Of a stretch of 64,000 nt of DNA, positions 30,316-41,800 are shown piece by piece. The notes under the pieces are model-generated. The model ran no database searches. It saw only the letters and a list, made by a program, of their open reading frames with translations, and was not told the DNA's origin. Source of the stretch: Agapetus fuscipes (taxonomy: Eukaryota > Arthropoda > Insecta > Trichoptera > Glossosomatidae); the NCBI GenBank assembly GCA_951799405.1, contig OX637363.1, forward strand, positions 1,240,001 through 1,304,000. The letters run 5' to 3'. Both the position numbers and the translations under genes were made by a program. Each line of letters begins with the position of its first letter. The first letter of the stretch is position 1.

Positions 30316-30545
30316 AAAATGGAAGTATTGACTTGGCATTTAGAGTTGATGATTTCTTTATAGCGCCGTTTCGTGATGTAGTCACTCCAAGGGCGCTTAT
30401 GTGCATATGATCCCAGAAATTTGCTTGTCTTCAGTTTATTGCGGAACTTTCCATGGTCCTTTAGCTATCTCACATGATGTGGCAGGTGGTTCCAGGCCAG
30501 AGGGCCAGCAACTGCAAATGCACGCTCTCCAAACATTGTGTTAAT
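30316..30545 (-). pseudogene. CR1-like LINE 3' end
   Basis: Closely matches 20776-21000, including GGAAGTATTGACTTGGCATT. Cut off at the AACACAATGTTTGGAGAGCG region. Confidence 0.8.
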
Positions 30546-30566
30546 CTCCACCACCACCACCACTAA

Positions 30567-31048
30567 GTGCCTGTTGCACCAACCTCCAATCAATATTTGA
30601 TTGGCACATCAAAATTGATTGCTTAATTCTGTTAAAAACCTCGGTTAAATATTTCTCGGAAGTGGGTAATACATAATATGATGGAATTTGAACAGGAAAG
30701 ATGATGTAAATCAGCTGGCTTACGTGCATGCAACCAAATTTTAGATTTGATGGGATTTGATGTTCCTTACCTACCACCCATGCAGTAAAAATGGTTCACT
30801 TTGCCAATGTCACCCCTTTTTTCAGGGAAGGACGGCAAGAGTCGCAGGGTGTATGTCCATTTGAGATTTGGTTTTTATGTAGTAGGCTCACATGCGGCAT
30901 GTGCAAGCGCGGACTAGTACGTGTCTGCTTGTGAGAATGCATATAATGTGAATCTCCAATCTAACACATCTTCTGCAACTTAGATTAGATGGGAGAAATC
31001 ACACTTAATTTTGATTTTTGTCTGATTGGAGTTTGGTGCAACAGGCCC
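30567..31048. mobile_element. TIR element (GCCTGTTGCACCAA type) with Rep1 inside
   Basis: Left end GTGCCTGTTGCACCAACCTC and right end the complement of a CCTGTTGCACCAAACTCC word are inverted over about 27 bp. Flanking TA or CTA at both sides. Rep1 at 30765-30990 is nested. Superfamily not certain. Confidence 0.72.
30765..30990 (+). repeat. Rep1 copy nested in a TIR element
   Basis: ACCCATGCAGTAAAAATGG to CTGCAACTTAGATTAGATG. Confidence 0.83.
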
Positions 31049-31049
31049 T

Positions 31050-31380
31050 AGCAATAATGAACTGTCTCGCGGTATTTTCCTTGCAACTCCGGTGTATTGT
31101 TTCAGTATAGCGCCTAAAAAAAAGCTTCCAACAGTGTTGCCATCTCTCCTCATCGAGCACCTTCAAATTCATTACAAAATCCCTAAATAATATAATAAAG
31201 CCGCGATCAAGGCAGAGATTTCCCCCGCGCCCCGCAGAGTCGGCGCCGCCCCTCCCTCCCCCCGCACGGACGTACTCTCCTCTCGTACAACGTTGCTTGA
31301 ATTTATGAATGGATACCATCCGTAGCGGACGCGGATACAGCGGCAACAGATTCTAAAATAATAAAATGTGTTGTAAACTT
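31050..31380. other. Unique DNA with a CpG-rich core
   Basis: 31200-31345 is GC-rich (GCGCCCCGCAGAGTCGGCGC region) without repeat relatives. It could be an upstream promoter or exon on either strand. Not resolved. Confidence 0.35.
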
Positions 31381-31382
31381 TT

Positions 31383-31575
31383 ACGGTGCTGTCCTTAGAC
31401 ATCTTGGTCGTACGTTGACCCCGCGCTCTGACAAACTAGTGATGCCTGGGCTGGAAGTCTCATCACCACGGTTATTCAAACCTACCGAATATCGGTAATA
31501 TTTGTATGAAGACCTGTCAATCCAAGATGGCCGCAAGTAAACAGCTGATTAGTAACCACCAATAAAAATTGGTGG
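31383..31575. mobile_element. Fold1 left part
   Basis: GTGCTGTCCTTAGACATCTT, GCTGGAAGTCTCATCACCAC, TATCGGTAATATTTGTATGA. Cut by a LINE-W insertion. Confidence 0.75.
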
Positions 31576-31589
31576 TGACTAATAATTAT

Positions 31590-31925
31590 AAGTTTTTTTT
31601 TTTAAGAAAGTCCTTGCGGGAGACTCCCTAGATTCAAGAGACTCTAGGGGTCTATGACACTTGTTATAGTGCCGCAGAGGTGTTGGTAATGTGGCAGTTG
31701 TCCATGTCCGGTTGCAGGGCCGTTAGCTGCGCAGTGCTGTCGTGTGTGTTGCGTTGCGTTGTGTTTTTAAACACTGAGAGGAAACGGCGATTGATATTGG
31801 ATTTGAAAAGGGTAAGGTTAAATTGGGATGTAAACACAGATGCCGGTAACTCATTCCACAAGCGGGCAGTTTGGCAAAGGAATGAGTCGTTGAGTGAACA
31901 AATTGTAAGGCAGTGCTCATGAAAA
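31590..31925 (-). pseudogene. LINE-W C-terminus
   Basis: Reverse strand: MWNELPASVFTSQFNLTLFK and a later frame down to the stop and 3' UTR (CTAGGGAGTCTCCCG words). The W-N-x-LP and NL-x-FK signature is typical of insect non-LTR polymerases. 5'-truncated. Confidence 0.82.
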
Positions 31926-31999
31926 ACTTCGTAACAGGATTTTCACACTCCTTTGTAAAAAGTGCATTTATTTGAGAAACCCGTGCTAGCTTAATATAT

Positions 32000-32195
32000 C
32001 AGTATCGACATAATCTATGTTGCAGAGACATATTAACATTTAAAATTCATATTAAATGCATGCCCACAAACAGACCCGTATAAGTTCGCGTTTACGCATG
32101 CCACATCTGGACTTATAACATTAAAACCCAATCTCAAATGAACATAAGCCCTGCAACTCTTGCTTGCCGACCTTCCCTGAAACGGGTGATATCCC
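32000..32195 (-). repeat. Rep1 copy, 5'-truncated
   Basis: Reverse-strand, ends at AACGGGTGATATCC and is then followed by SINE-B. Confidence 0.8.
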
Positions 32196-32204
32196 CAGAG
32201 TTTG

Positions 32205-32550
32205 ACCGGTCGATAGCTCAGTTGGTAGAGTGCTTGCATTCCATGCCGTGAGCTCGGGTTCGAATCCCACCGAGCGCGAGGGTGTCAGAAATGATTTCCC
32301 GTTTCGGTGTTTATTTCAAACCCCAAAATAATAATACCGGCAAGGTTTACTCAGCCTTCACAAGAAATGAGTACCAGCTCTCTCGGGAGCTGGGAAAACA
32401 CCACTTCAACTGAAGTGGTTGGCGTAAGGCCGGCCCCCTTACCTGTAAAAATAAATAGGTTCAACTCGCCACATGCGACCCCTTCGGGGATAACGCGGCA
32501 AGAAGTTACACTATATGTGTAGCTTAGTTGCGTTTTTTTTTTTTTTTGGC
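32205..32550 (+). repeat. SINE-B copy, best full-length example
   Basis: Head GGTCGATAGCTCAGTTGGTA, B box GGTTCGAATCCC, all body landmarks, tail AAGTTACACTATATGTGTAG then CTTAGTTGCG and a T-run. About 330 bp. Confidence 0.93.
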
Positions 32551-32555
32551 GAACG

Positions 32556-32945
32556 ATGTTTTTACAGAATGGGCGGTCAGCCTCATGCCCACCTATAAGT
32601 CAAGGGTTGTGTAATTCTGTTATTCTCAGTAAAACTAAATTCATATCATGAAATGTTAATATATCTTTTGAACTTATAAAAAATAACCGAATCAGGAGAA
32701 TTATCAGACAAATACAAAAATAGGTAGGTACACCATTTTTCAATTATGATTTTAAACTGTTTACTTGCTACATTGGTTGCAAACAATAAAATCAATTCTG
32801 ATTATTTGTCAAAATCAATGAACAATAGATTGGATTTCAAAATTATTGTCTTTCAGATAAAAAGCTTTGTGTGAGGAAATTTTAAAACAATACAGAATAG
32901 GCTGCGTCGTAAGCATTTTTAATTGTTTCATTGAACAATGGCAAT
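32556..32945. other. Rep1 scrap then AT-rich DNA
   Basis: 32560-32605 is a Rep1 5' scrap (minus). The rest is AT-rich with CAATAGATTGG-type words and no recognised feature. Confidence 0.4.
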
Positions 32946-32949
32946 CTCT

Positions 32950-33198
32950 ATAATAATCAAAGTTGCAAATATATATTAAGATTTAAAGCTCAGATCAAAT
33001 GCATGCCCAAAAACAAACACGTGTAGTTCGCTCTTACAAATGCTGAATGAGTATATACAAATAAAATCTAAACCTCAAATGAACATAAACCCTACAACTT
33101 TTGCCGACCTTCCCTGACACAGGGGTGACATTGGCAAAGTGAACCATTTTTTACAGTATGGTTGGTCAGCCTCATACCAACCTATAAGTCAAGGTGCA
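32950..33198 (-). repeat. Rep1 copy, full length
   Basis: TAATCAAAGTTGCAAATATA to ACCAACCTATAAGTCAAGG. Confidence 0.87.
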
Positions 33199-33625
33199 AT
33201 GATTCGTAAAATTAATTTAGGTATATTCGGTATACGAGCAAAGTACTTAACAGTTCCTTCGGACTGCTATAAAGTAAAAACTCACGCTGAAACTAAAAGG
33301 GAAAGGTATTATATATTTTCCATAAAAAAAACATTATATCGGTTCAGACCTCATTAATACGCTGTGGGAAGACAAAATCATGAGTTCCATAAAAAAATCA
33401 ATTAGTATCAATGAAGCCTGGGACCGGGCGAATTAATATTCAGAAAAACATCTACCGACATTTTTATTTCGATCCCGCATGTATAATCCCGCAAAAATCC
33501 CACGGGATCCCAAATTTACGGAATTCAGTAAAAAAATAAAGTAGGAAGGAGAATCAGTAACATAAAATCCTACCAAGCACTCCCATCACGTTTTAACTTT
33601 ACAAATAGAAAGCGTATTTTTTACA
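33199..33625. other. No gene recognised
   Basis: AT-rich. ATCCCGCATG..AATCCCGC..ATCCCACGGGATCCC words at 33472-33512 make a small imperfect hairpin. Confidence 0.35.
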
Positions 33626-33627
33626 CA

Positions 33628-33685
33628 TATTAGGATGGTTTATTTGGTGGGCGCTGTTTTTGTGTGAATCACACCTCAAGAGCCG
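33628..33685 (-). repeat. SINE-A tail fragment
   Basis: Reverse complement of CTCTTGAGGTGTGATTCACA..CAGCGCCCACC. Confidence 0.7.
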
Positions 33686-33689
33686 TCGA

Positions 33690-33970
33690 TCGGATTTCCC
33701 AATTGCAACATAATTATTATTTAAATAATTAAATCTCTCGTCTGCTGTAACCACACCGCGCTTCAGCAGCGAGCTGTCTGTCTCCCCGCCCCCCTCCCCC
33801 CCGCTGTAAGGCCGAGCGTGTTTCCTCTTCCCACCGATACATCCATCCCTCTCGCCCCTCCCCCTCCCTCAACACCCCCGGGACAGAGACCTTCCTGTGG
33901 CCCTACCTGGATCTTAATACGCCCGCACAGGTACGCTCACCTTGCTAGGTAGCTCTCAAGAACGTACATT
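33690..33970. other. CT/CpG-rich unique DNA
   Basis: 33765-33900 is pyrimidine-rich with C-runs (CCCCGCCCCCCTCCCCCCCG). No ORF recognised. Confidence 0.35.
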
Positions 33971-33974
33971 TGTT

Positions 33975-34198
33975 TTTATTTCAAAGAGCCCGGGCCAACA
34001 TGCTGACCTGGGGATTTCTGGGACGGGAGGACTCTACACTATGTGGGTGTGGAGCTCAGCAAACTATGGAGCACCTGCGGTGTTGTCCCTCCTGTCCGAC
34101 AAGCTGCTCCATGGATGATCTCTTTGCGGGAAACCAAAGAGCTGTAGACATTGCTCGTTACTGGGCCAATACGGTGTGAAGCTGACACGAAGAAGAAG
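33975..34198 (+). pseudogene. LINE-Y C-terminus
   Basis: Encodes RANMLTWGFLGREDSTLCGC, CGAQQTMEHLRCCPSCPTSC and ARYWANTV before stop and a GAAGAAGAAGAA tail. The Cys pattern resembles a zinc-binding tail. 5'-truncated. Confidence 0.84.
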
Positions 34199-34199
34199 A

Positions 34200-34760
34200 A
34201 TTTCATAAAATGATAGACTTATAGGTTGGTATAGGCTGTTGGATAGGTTGCTCCTTGACTGATAGGTTAGTATGAGGCTGACCCCCCGTGCTGTAGAAAT
34301 TGGTTCACTTTTGCCAATGCCACTCCGGTTTCAGGGAAAGGCGGCAGGCGTTGCAAGGTTTATGTTTACGTGAGATTTTGTTTATTTGTATGCACGCATG
34401 CAGAATGTGTAGACTACATGTGCCTGTCTGTGGGCACGCATTTATTACGAGCAATGTTAACGTATCTTGCAGCTTAAATTATAGATTATAGTTAGGCTGC
34501 ATTTAAAAAATGCATCTGCGTTTTTAAAAAAATAACATCTGGCTTAGTTTTTAAATTATAGCTCTTTAAAATTCGTGAATTTTCGATTTCCTGTTTTAAC
34601 CAGGACATTTTTTTTATTAAGGCGGATGTGACGTCGATGGATTTTCGGATCTTCGCAGTGTACCGTTGGGCTCAGGTAGTCTGTCGGATCCATCTACGTC
34701 ACAGCGTGGCTAGCCGGCCGCGATGCGTTTTGGCGGGGCTCAAATTCTCCGTTAATAAAT
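34200..34760. repeat. Interspersed repeat E, interrupted by Rep1
   Basis: Inverted relative of 55934-56220: shared words include GATGTGACGTCGATGGAT and its near-complement GATCCATCTACGTCA. Rep1 (34220-34497) splits it at GATAGACT. Non-coding and unclassified. Confidence 0.75.
34220..34497 (+). repeat. Rep1 copy with three 5' monomers
   Basis: TTATAGGTTGGTATAGG, GGATAGGTTGCTCC, TTGACTGATAGGTTAG precede the usual body. Ends TTATAGATTATAG. Confidence 0.82.
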
Positions 34761-35690
34761 ATATGGTTGTGATCCTTAAAATGTACTCTATACAACTATA
34801 GTATTTTAAACCATTTCCCCCACCACTGCAATTATCCCATTACTTTTTCTTTTTGACGATTCCTAACGAAGATCAGCTTCTTTTACATACAATTATAGAC
34901 GGTATCGCATGGTGAGCTTACTCTCGAACGTTCAGTTGAACGCCGCGCATACCTGAGGATCCACCCTCCCCCCCCCTCCCACCCACAGCCTCTCATCATC
35001 ATCATCATCACCATCATTATATCCTAAAACCTCATGCGGCTTGCGTGCTTTTGTTATTAGAGTCCCGATTCAAAGACGAAACTGCTCTTCCCGCGTCCGC
35101 ACCGCCAACAAAAAAATACTACACGTCTCATAACAACTCGTAAACCTTGCCGGGCTTTGGAAAGTGTGCAATAATTGTAAACATCTCTTTTAAAAATGAA
35201 AACATTTTTGTAAACGTTAAAAAAATATTTCGTGTTTTTTTTTGTAACTATCGATGTATAAGAACTCCTCCATGGTTGTAACTATCGTTAAGAAATTCAG
35301 TGAATACACGTAAAAATAATTGATAAAGTAATTTGTGAATAATTGTTTAAACATTACAAATAGTGAAAATATATTGAATTCCAAATTGAGAATTTTTGTG
35401 ATTTATGAATGTGCTTTTTTTAAGGTAGCCTGCGCGGGAGACTCCCTAGATTCAAGAGACTCAGGGGTCTATGACTTTTATTAAAGTGCAGCAGAAGTGT
35501 TGTTTTCATATATTATCACAAGTTCTAAACATTGATTCAATTTATAACAGTACGAGTATCTTCAGTGTTCTGTTTTAAATATAAGCTTCCTAAGCTGTTT
35601 ACTTTTAAAACAAGTTTTAGATTTACTTAAATGAATCCAGTCGGAAAGGATTAATCACCAAACGGACCGTCCGTTCTGGATCAGAGAACC
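34761..35690. other. Upstream region of Tgi; LINE-W scrap
   Basis: Mostly unique DNA. 35420-35500 is a LINE-W 3' scrap (GCGCGGGAGACTCCCTAGAT). 34900-35100 is less AT-rich with a (TCA)n run at 34994-35015 and may hold 5' UTR or promoter. 35640-35690 is the immediate 5' UTR of the candidate first exon. Confidence 0.4.
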
Positions 35691-35841
35691 ATGGATCTCA
35701 CTCCATACCTGGTGTTCCTCTCGAATCGTCTGCGAGGAGCTACCCTGGGTCCAAATCTGGACGTCATAGACAAGATGGAACCACCTGAATCTCCGAAATT
35801 CAATATTACCTTATGGCAACCTTGGTTGATGGAAAAATCAG
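35691..35841 (+). CDS. Tgi: Tgi exon 1 (candidate first coding exon)
   Basis: ATG in a good context (AACCATGG) opens 50 codons plus one base, ending at a consensus donor (CAG|GTAAGG). The peptide is ordinary soluble sequence (starts MDLTPYLVFLSNRL, ends near WLMEKSG) with no signal peptide or domain I recognise. Donor phase 1 fits the acceptor at 38971. VGLL4 genes are known to use alternative first exons, so this may be one of several. No competing ORF with splice signals is seen nearby. Confidence 0.65.
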
Positions 35842-38800
35842 GTAAGGCATTAGATCAAGACCGATCTCAGTTCAGTGGTTAACGATTCAAAATCGTCATC
35901 GGAGGGTATACGGATTGATTTTCGACGGAGAACCCGGTTAGTAGATAGGGCCTCGGACTCACACATGGAAGGTCGTGGGTTCGAATCCCGGCGAAGCACA
36001 AAAAATATTGCATTTATATATTTTCAAATAAGCTCTTCGCTGGTTTCAAAAATTCATGTAGGTACTTACCTTTACCAAAGACCGGTCATCAAATGGTCCA
36101 TCCAGCCTTACAGAAACTGGGTCTTGCTTGAGAATTGGCGCTTCAAGAGCAAGGGTTCGATCCCAAGGTTTACTCAAAAAATGAGAACCAGCCCCCCCCC
36201 CGGGAGCTGGGAAACCCCCACTTCGACTAAGAGTGGTTGGTGTGAGACCGGCCCCCTTACCCGTAAAAAATAAATAGGTCCCGAATCGCCACATGCCCAC
36301 ATACGACTCCTTCGGGAATAACGCAGGTAAGACGTTACACTATATGTATAGCTTAGATGCGTTTGCATTTTGCCCACCGGCATAGTTTACTCATCTTATA
36401 CAAGGAATATGGAATGCCTTGTTTCCAAACAGGAAAACCCCATCTTCTATGAATTGCCGTAAGGATGGCCACATTAACTACGAAAATAAATAGTTCCCTC
36501 ATCGCCCGGATTAAACTCCTTCTGAGAATGAGCAATTTGATAAAAGACTAATTGTGTACTTACATAAATGGTAACCGGTCCGTAGTCCAATGGTAACACT
36601 TCGTGTTACCATTCGTAAATGGAAGGTTGTGAGTTCGAATCTCGGCGGAGCACAAAAAGTATACCATTTATATTTTCAAATAGACTCTTTGCTTGGTGAA
36701 AAAATTCATATACCTTTACCAAAGACCGGTCATTAAAGGTCCATCCAGCCTTACAGCAACTGGGTCTTGCTTGAGAATTGGCGCTTTCTACAGCGACGAC
36801 CAAGCTCGCAGAGGACTCTTGAGGTGTGTACACACAAAAAGAGCGCTCACCAAATAAATCAGCCTATTTATTTATTTATTTTTAGAAGAAGAAAGACAAT
36901 CAGTGGATTCAAGTTAACGACCAAAAAGAAAAACAAGAAAATACACAAAAATTACAATCGATCAATCTAGATTTGTTTGCGCTTACAAATGCTGAATGTG
37001 TACTTGCAAATAAAATCCAAACCTCAAATGAACCTAAGCCCTACAACTTTTGCCGACCTTCCCTGACACAGGGGCGACATTTGCAAAGTGAACCATTTTT
37101 TACAGTATGTGTGGTCAGCCTCATACCAACCTATCAGTCAAGGAATACAAGCAATTAATTACATTTGATAAATAAACACTACAATTAAACAGGAAAAATA
37201 AAAACCTACCAAACATACCTATTCTATAAAAAAGTAAAAAATATTTTTTTGCATACTTCTTTCATTTCATCCAGAGTCATAACCTTTTTCATACAAGCTC
37301 TCCTTTTATTATGACTCTGGATATCTCATTCATTCGCTATTTCGGAAAATTGGTCCATCCATGCCTTTCTCGGTCTTCCTCTACCACGACATCCATCTAT
37401 TCTTGCACCATACACTTTCTTCGTCAGGCTTAATTCATTCATTCTCTCCATATGTCCAAACCATAAGATTAAGTAGTAATGTAGATTAAGCGCCATTATT
37501 TGTATATCCCTCGCTCGTGCTGTGGAATTTTAATTTGTCGGCATTCCCAAAGCCCATTCACGGAATGGAGTCGGAATTTCAAGAGAAATGACGAAATGAT
37601 TCGCCGTTGTCTTATACGTGGCGCCGCCATTCCCTGCCTCGTGTATAGCCAACTATAATTTAACACTTCCTGTACCTTTTTTAAGATGCCTACCTACCTA
37701 CCCATGGAGGTATATATATGGAGGGGCTGTGAATATGATTTAGTACCAATCGACCACAGATCACTGAATATAAATCAATCGACATAATGCAACGTCTTTG
37801 ACACCATACATTGTTAATAGTGCTGTCTCGCTCACGACATATGAAATGCTTTTATCATTTTCTATGTAAGCAACGTGTCTCTACTCCGTCTTCAATCTAT
37901 GTATATATCATCATGGAAACCCATGAAATCACTATGGTAACGTGTTTGTTACTAGTGTTGTTGAAAGTATGAAAATATCTGATAAATTCCGAATTCAAGA
38001 ATGTTCCCACCTCATTATATACGGGATGATTTCCACAAGTATAGTAACCGCGAGCATAGAAGTTACATACTTGAAGAAGCAAATACCTATATATTTTGTA
38101 TTGTTTGTGTATTAACACTGTGAAAATTCATAATGTTTAGTTTACAATTTTTTTGAAGGAATTCAAAGAAAACACTGTTTATTTTCACTCAAATATATTT
38201 AAAAAGATAAAAATCTTTAAATAAATTACAAACGCGTTTTCGACCTAGTAGGTCATCATCAGGTATGATTCATACCGATTTCGATTCATAAAGATTTTAA
38301 TCTTTTTAAATATATTTGAGTGAAAATAAACAGTGTTTTCTTTGAATTCCTTCAAAAAAATTGTAAACTAAACAAATACCTATATATATTTGAACATCGC
38401 TAGTTCTAGAAATGACTGTCACTTTCGCGAAAAAAAAAACATTGTGTAAAATAAATCTTCAAAATCTGATAGATAGAAAGAAATGGCGGTCGATCTGTAA
38501 TGTTGGCGGCTAGGGTTTGTTAAAGTGAAATTGGTTTTATGATTTAGTTTTTTTTAGTGTCCATGTTTATATTATTGTTTATTGATTTAAAAAATGTAAT
38601 TTGCGATGTTTGTTCCTTGACTTATAGGTTGGTATGCGGCTGACCACCCATACTGTAAAAAATGGTTCACTTTGCCAATGTCACCCCTGTTTCAGGGAAG
38701 GACGGCAAGAGTTGCAGAGCTTATGTTCATTTGAGATTGGATTTTTATATTGTAGGTCCACATGCGGTATGTGTTAGCGCGAAATTATACATGTCTGCTT

Positions 38801-41800
38801 GTGGGAATGCATTTAATATAAATCTTAAATGATATATATATCTTTGCAGCTTAGATTAGATTAGATTAGATTAGAAAAAGAAATTTCAAGAACCCAATCA
38901 AAATTGTAAACAATACCTATCCTTTCAATGTTCACATTTATTTGAGTCCTAAATCATTTAATTTTTTGCAGAGGTGGGCAGTCCCCTGGAGGGCAGTGCG
39001 GCGCCCCCTCCCGCAGCGCCCTCCCCTGCAGCAGCTGAAGAGGAAGAAGAAGAAGACGAGGAGGTGAGGGGAGGGGCGCCTCCCCCCCTGGCCTCCGCCC
39101 CCTCCGTCACCAGACAGCCCAGCAGCAAGTGGCGCAGAGACAGGCGCTCCGTCAACAGGATACCCGACTACAAGAACAGGTAACATGCTGATAACCTCTA
39201 TGGAATTGAGAAAGACTTTGTTTGTTTTGTGTTATTTGACTTTCTTTATTCAGATACAATTTGATAATGTACTCCTACAAGGTAACAGACTCTCAATGAC
39301 TATGGCCAGTGGGCCGACAATCATTAGAGAACTTCGGGCCAACGGCCGTCCTCATTAAAAATAACTCCCAGGTTTTTATTAAATTTACATTCATCAACTA
39401 CAACTAAGCTACGCATATAGTGTAACTTCTTGCCTGCGATATCCCCGAAGGGGTCGCATGTGATGATTCGGAACCTAGTTATGTTTGCGGGCAAGGGGGC
39501 CGGTCTCACACCAACCACTTTCAGTTGAAGTGGGGGTTTCCCAGCTCCCGGGGGGGGCTGGTTTTCATTTCCTGTGAAGGCTGAGTACACCTTGCCGGTA
39601 TTTATTTTGGGTTTCAAATAGACACTGAAACGGGGAATCATTTCTGACACCCTCGTTGGGAATAGAACCCTTGCTCTCGACATGGAATGGAAACATTCTA
39701 CCAGCTGAGTTATCGACCGGACTTTTTACGGGCTTGATCGTCGCTACAAAGCGCCAATTCTCAAGCAAGACCCAGTTCTCATCTTATTTACTCATCCCAC
39801 CTTAGTTACTCATCCCATCCTCTCACAACATTCAGGACATCAATCATCTTATTATGCTGGAGTGATGTTTTCCGGGATCTGTTGCCGTGGTCTATGGGAG
39901 CTGGAGCTTCCATAGACCACGGCAACAGATCCCGGAAAACATCACTCCAGCATCATCGGCCGACCGTGTAAGCCTAAAACTCTTATTCAATCATCTTATT
40001 CTTCTTTTTCCAGAGAGTCGTCTGCGACGGGAAACAAAGCGTTGCGCTCGCAGTCCTTCAACGACAAGTCCCTGATCTCGCCGGTGCAGAATGGGCGGCT
40101 GGTGCCCCAGGGCGGGCTCCGGCGCAGCGAGGGGGACCTCTCCCAGCTTAACCACGACACAGATGACAACTCCGGCAGTGACACTGACAACGGGCTGGCC
40201 AGAAAGGCCGTGCCTCTTGCATCACTCAAAGGTAAAAAGCCATGGGATGGTTCTGGTTCAATAATAATAATAATATTAGGATGATTAATTTGTGGGAATC
40301 ACACCTCTGCGAGCTTGGACATCGCTACAAAGCGCCAATATTCAAGCAAGACCCAGTTGCTGTAAGGCTGGATGGACCTTTAGTGACTGGTATTTGGTAA
40401 TGGTATATGAATTTTTCAACCAGCGAAGAGCATATTTGGAAATATCAATGGTATATTTTTTGTGCTCCGCTGGGATCCAAAACCACAACCTTCCATTTAC
40501 GAGTCCGAAATGTTGTCACTGGATTACGGACCGGTCAAAGAAATATCAACGACACGCGGTGTTCCCAAGCGGTCACTTATCCAAGTACTATCCGCGCCCA
40601 ATGTTGCTTAACTTCGGTGATCGGACGAGAACCGGTGCTTTCAACATGGTATGGTCGCTGGCAAGTACTTATTATTATGTATGATGATATTGCAGGTCAG
40701 CCCCCCGAGTACACGGAGTCCCCGCTGGACATGAGTGTGCGCGTGCTGCCCCCGCCCTCCTACTCGCAGGCCATCAGCAGCGCGCTCTACAGGCCCAGCG
40801 TCATCACCCAGGCGCCCTGTAACACCAGCACCAACACCACCACAGAATATGTGCCAGGTGCGCTGCTCTCCCTGCTCTTACCGCTTACGTCCTAGCATAA
40901 ACACAAACAAGGAGCAGCCTGTCTTATTTGACTGAACTGTGTGAGGTTGAGGAGATTGTTGGTAAGCGGTGCAGCCTCCGCTCAGCGAGAGGTGATGCTA
41001 TCAACAGGCTGAAAATGCCACCTCGACGGAGCAGAACGGGCTTTGGGGATATGTAGGGCGTTTGGCTCAGCGGGACCGTTGTGCTGGAACCAGCTACCTC
41101 CGAATCTGAGGACGGAGATCGATGAAGAACGTTTCAAGAAGGAGTTGAAGACGTTCATGTTTTCCAAGAAGCAAGTGAAGGATGGACGCCCTTGGGGTGG
41201 CTGGAGCCATTAAACGGCGCCCAAAAGAGAAAAATTATCCAACTATATATAGCTACACATATTGTGTAACTTCTTGCCTGCACTACCACCGAAAGGGTCG
41301 CATGTAGTGATTCGGAACCTATTTATTTTTACGGTTAAGGGGGCCAGCCTCACACCAACCACTTTCAGTTGAAGTGGGGGTTTTCCAGCTCCTAGGGCTG
41401 GTTCTCATTTCTTGTGTAGGCTTAGAGACCTCAGACATTAGAAACTTTAATCATACATAGATTAAGTATTAGATCCTTGTATTCTTCTTTTGTTACCTGT
41501 ACTCAAAATCAAACAGGGGTTGTTTTTATTGAAATCTTACATGATAACCAAAGGACTGGCCACGATATGATTATACTGGATTGTTAATGCTTATTTATGT
41601 TTCAGGTTCCATGTCCATGTGCGATCCCGTGATAGACGAACACTTCCGACGTTCATTGGGCGCCGACTACATGTCCCTCTTCAACAAAACCAAAGATACC
41701 TCTTCAGCGACGGCAGGAAAAGCCGCCAAAGTCGTCACAAAAGACCGCGGCAGCAGCCCGATCATGTTTGCCAGCGATCCGTGCTCAAAATTCCTCAATT

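Noticed and set aside
38938..39186. Minus-strand Gly/Ser-rich open frames over Tgi exon 2
   Set aside because: Shadow of a GC-rich plus-strand exon with proper splice sites and matching phase.
40546..40662. Functional 5S rRNA gene
   Set aside because: Several mismatches to 5S, no T-run terminator at its end, and direct fusion to a SINE.
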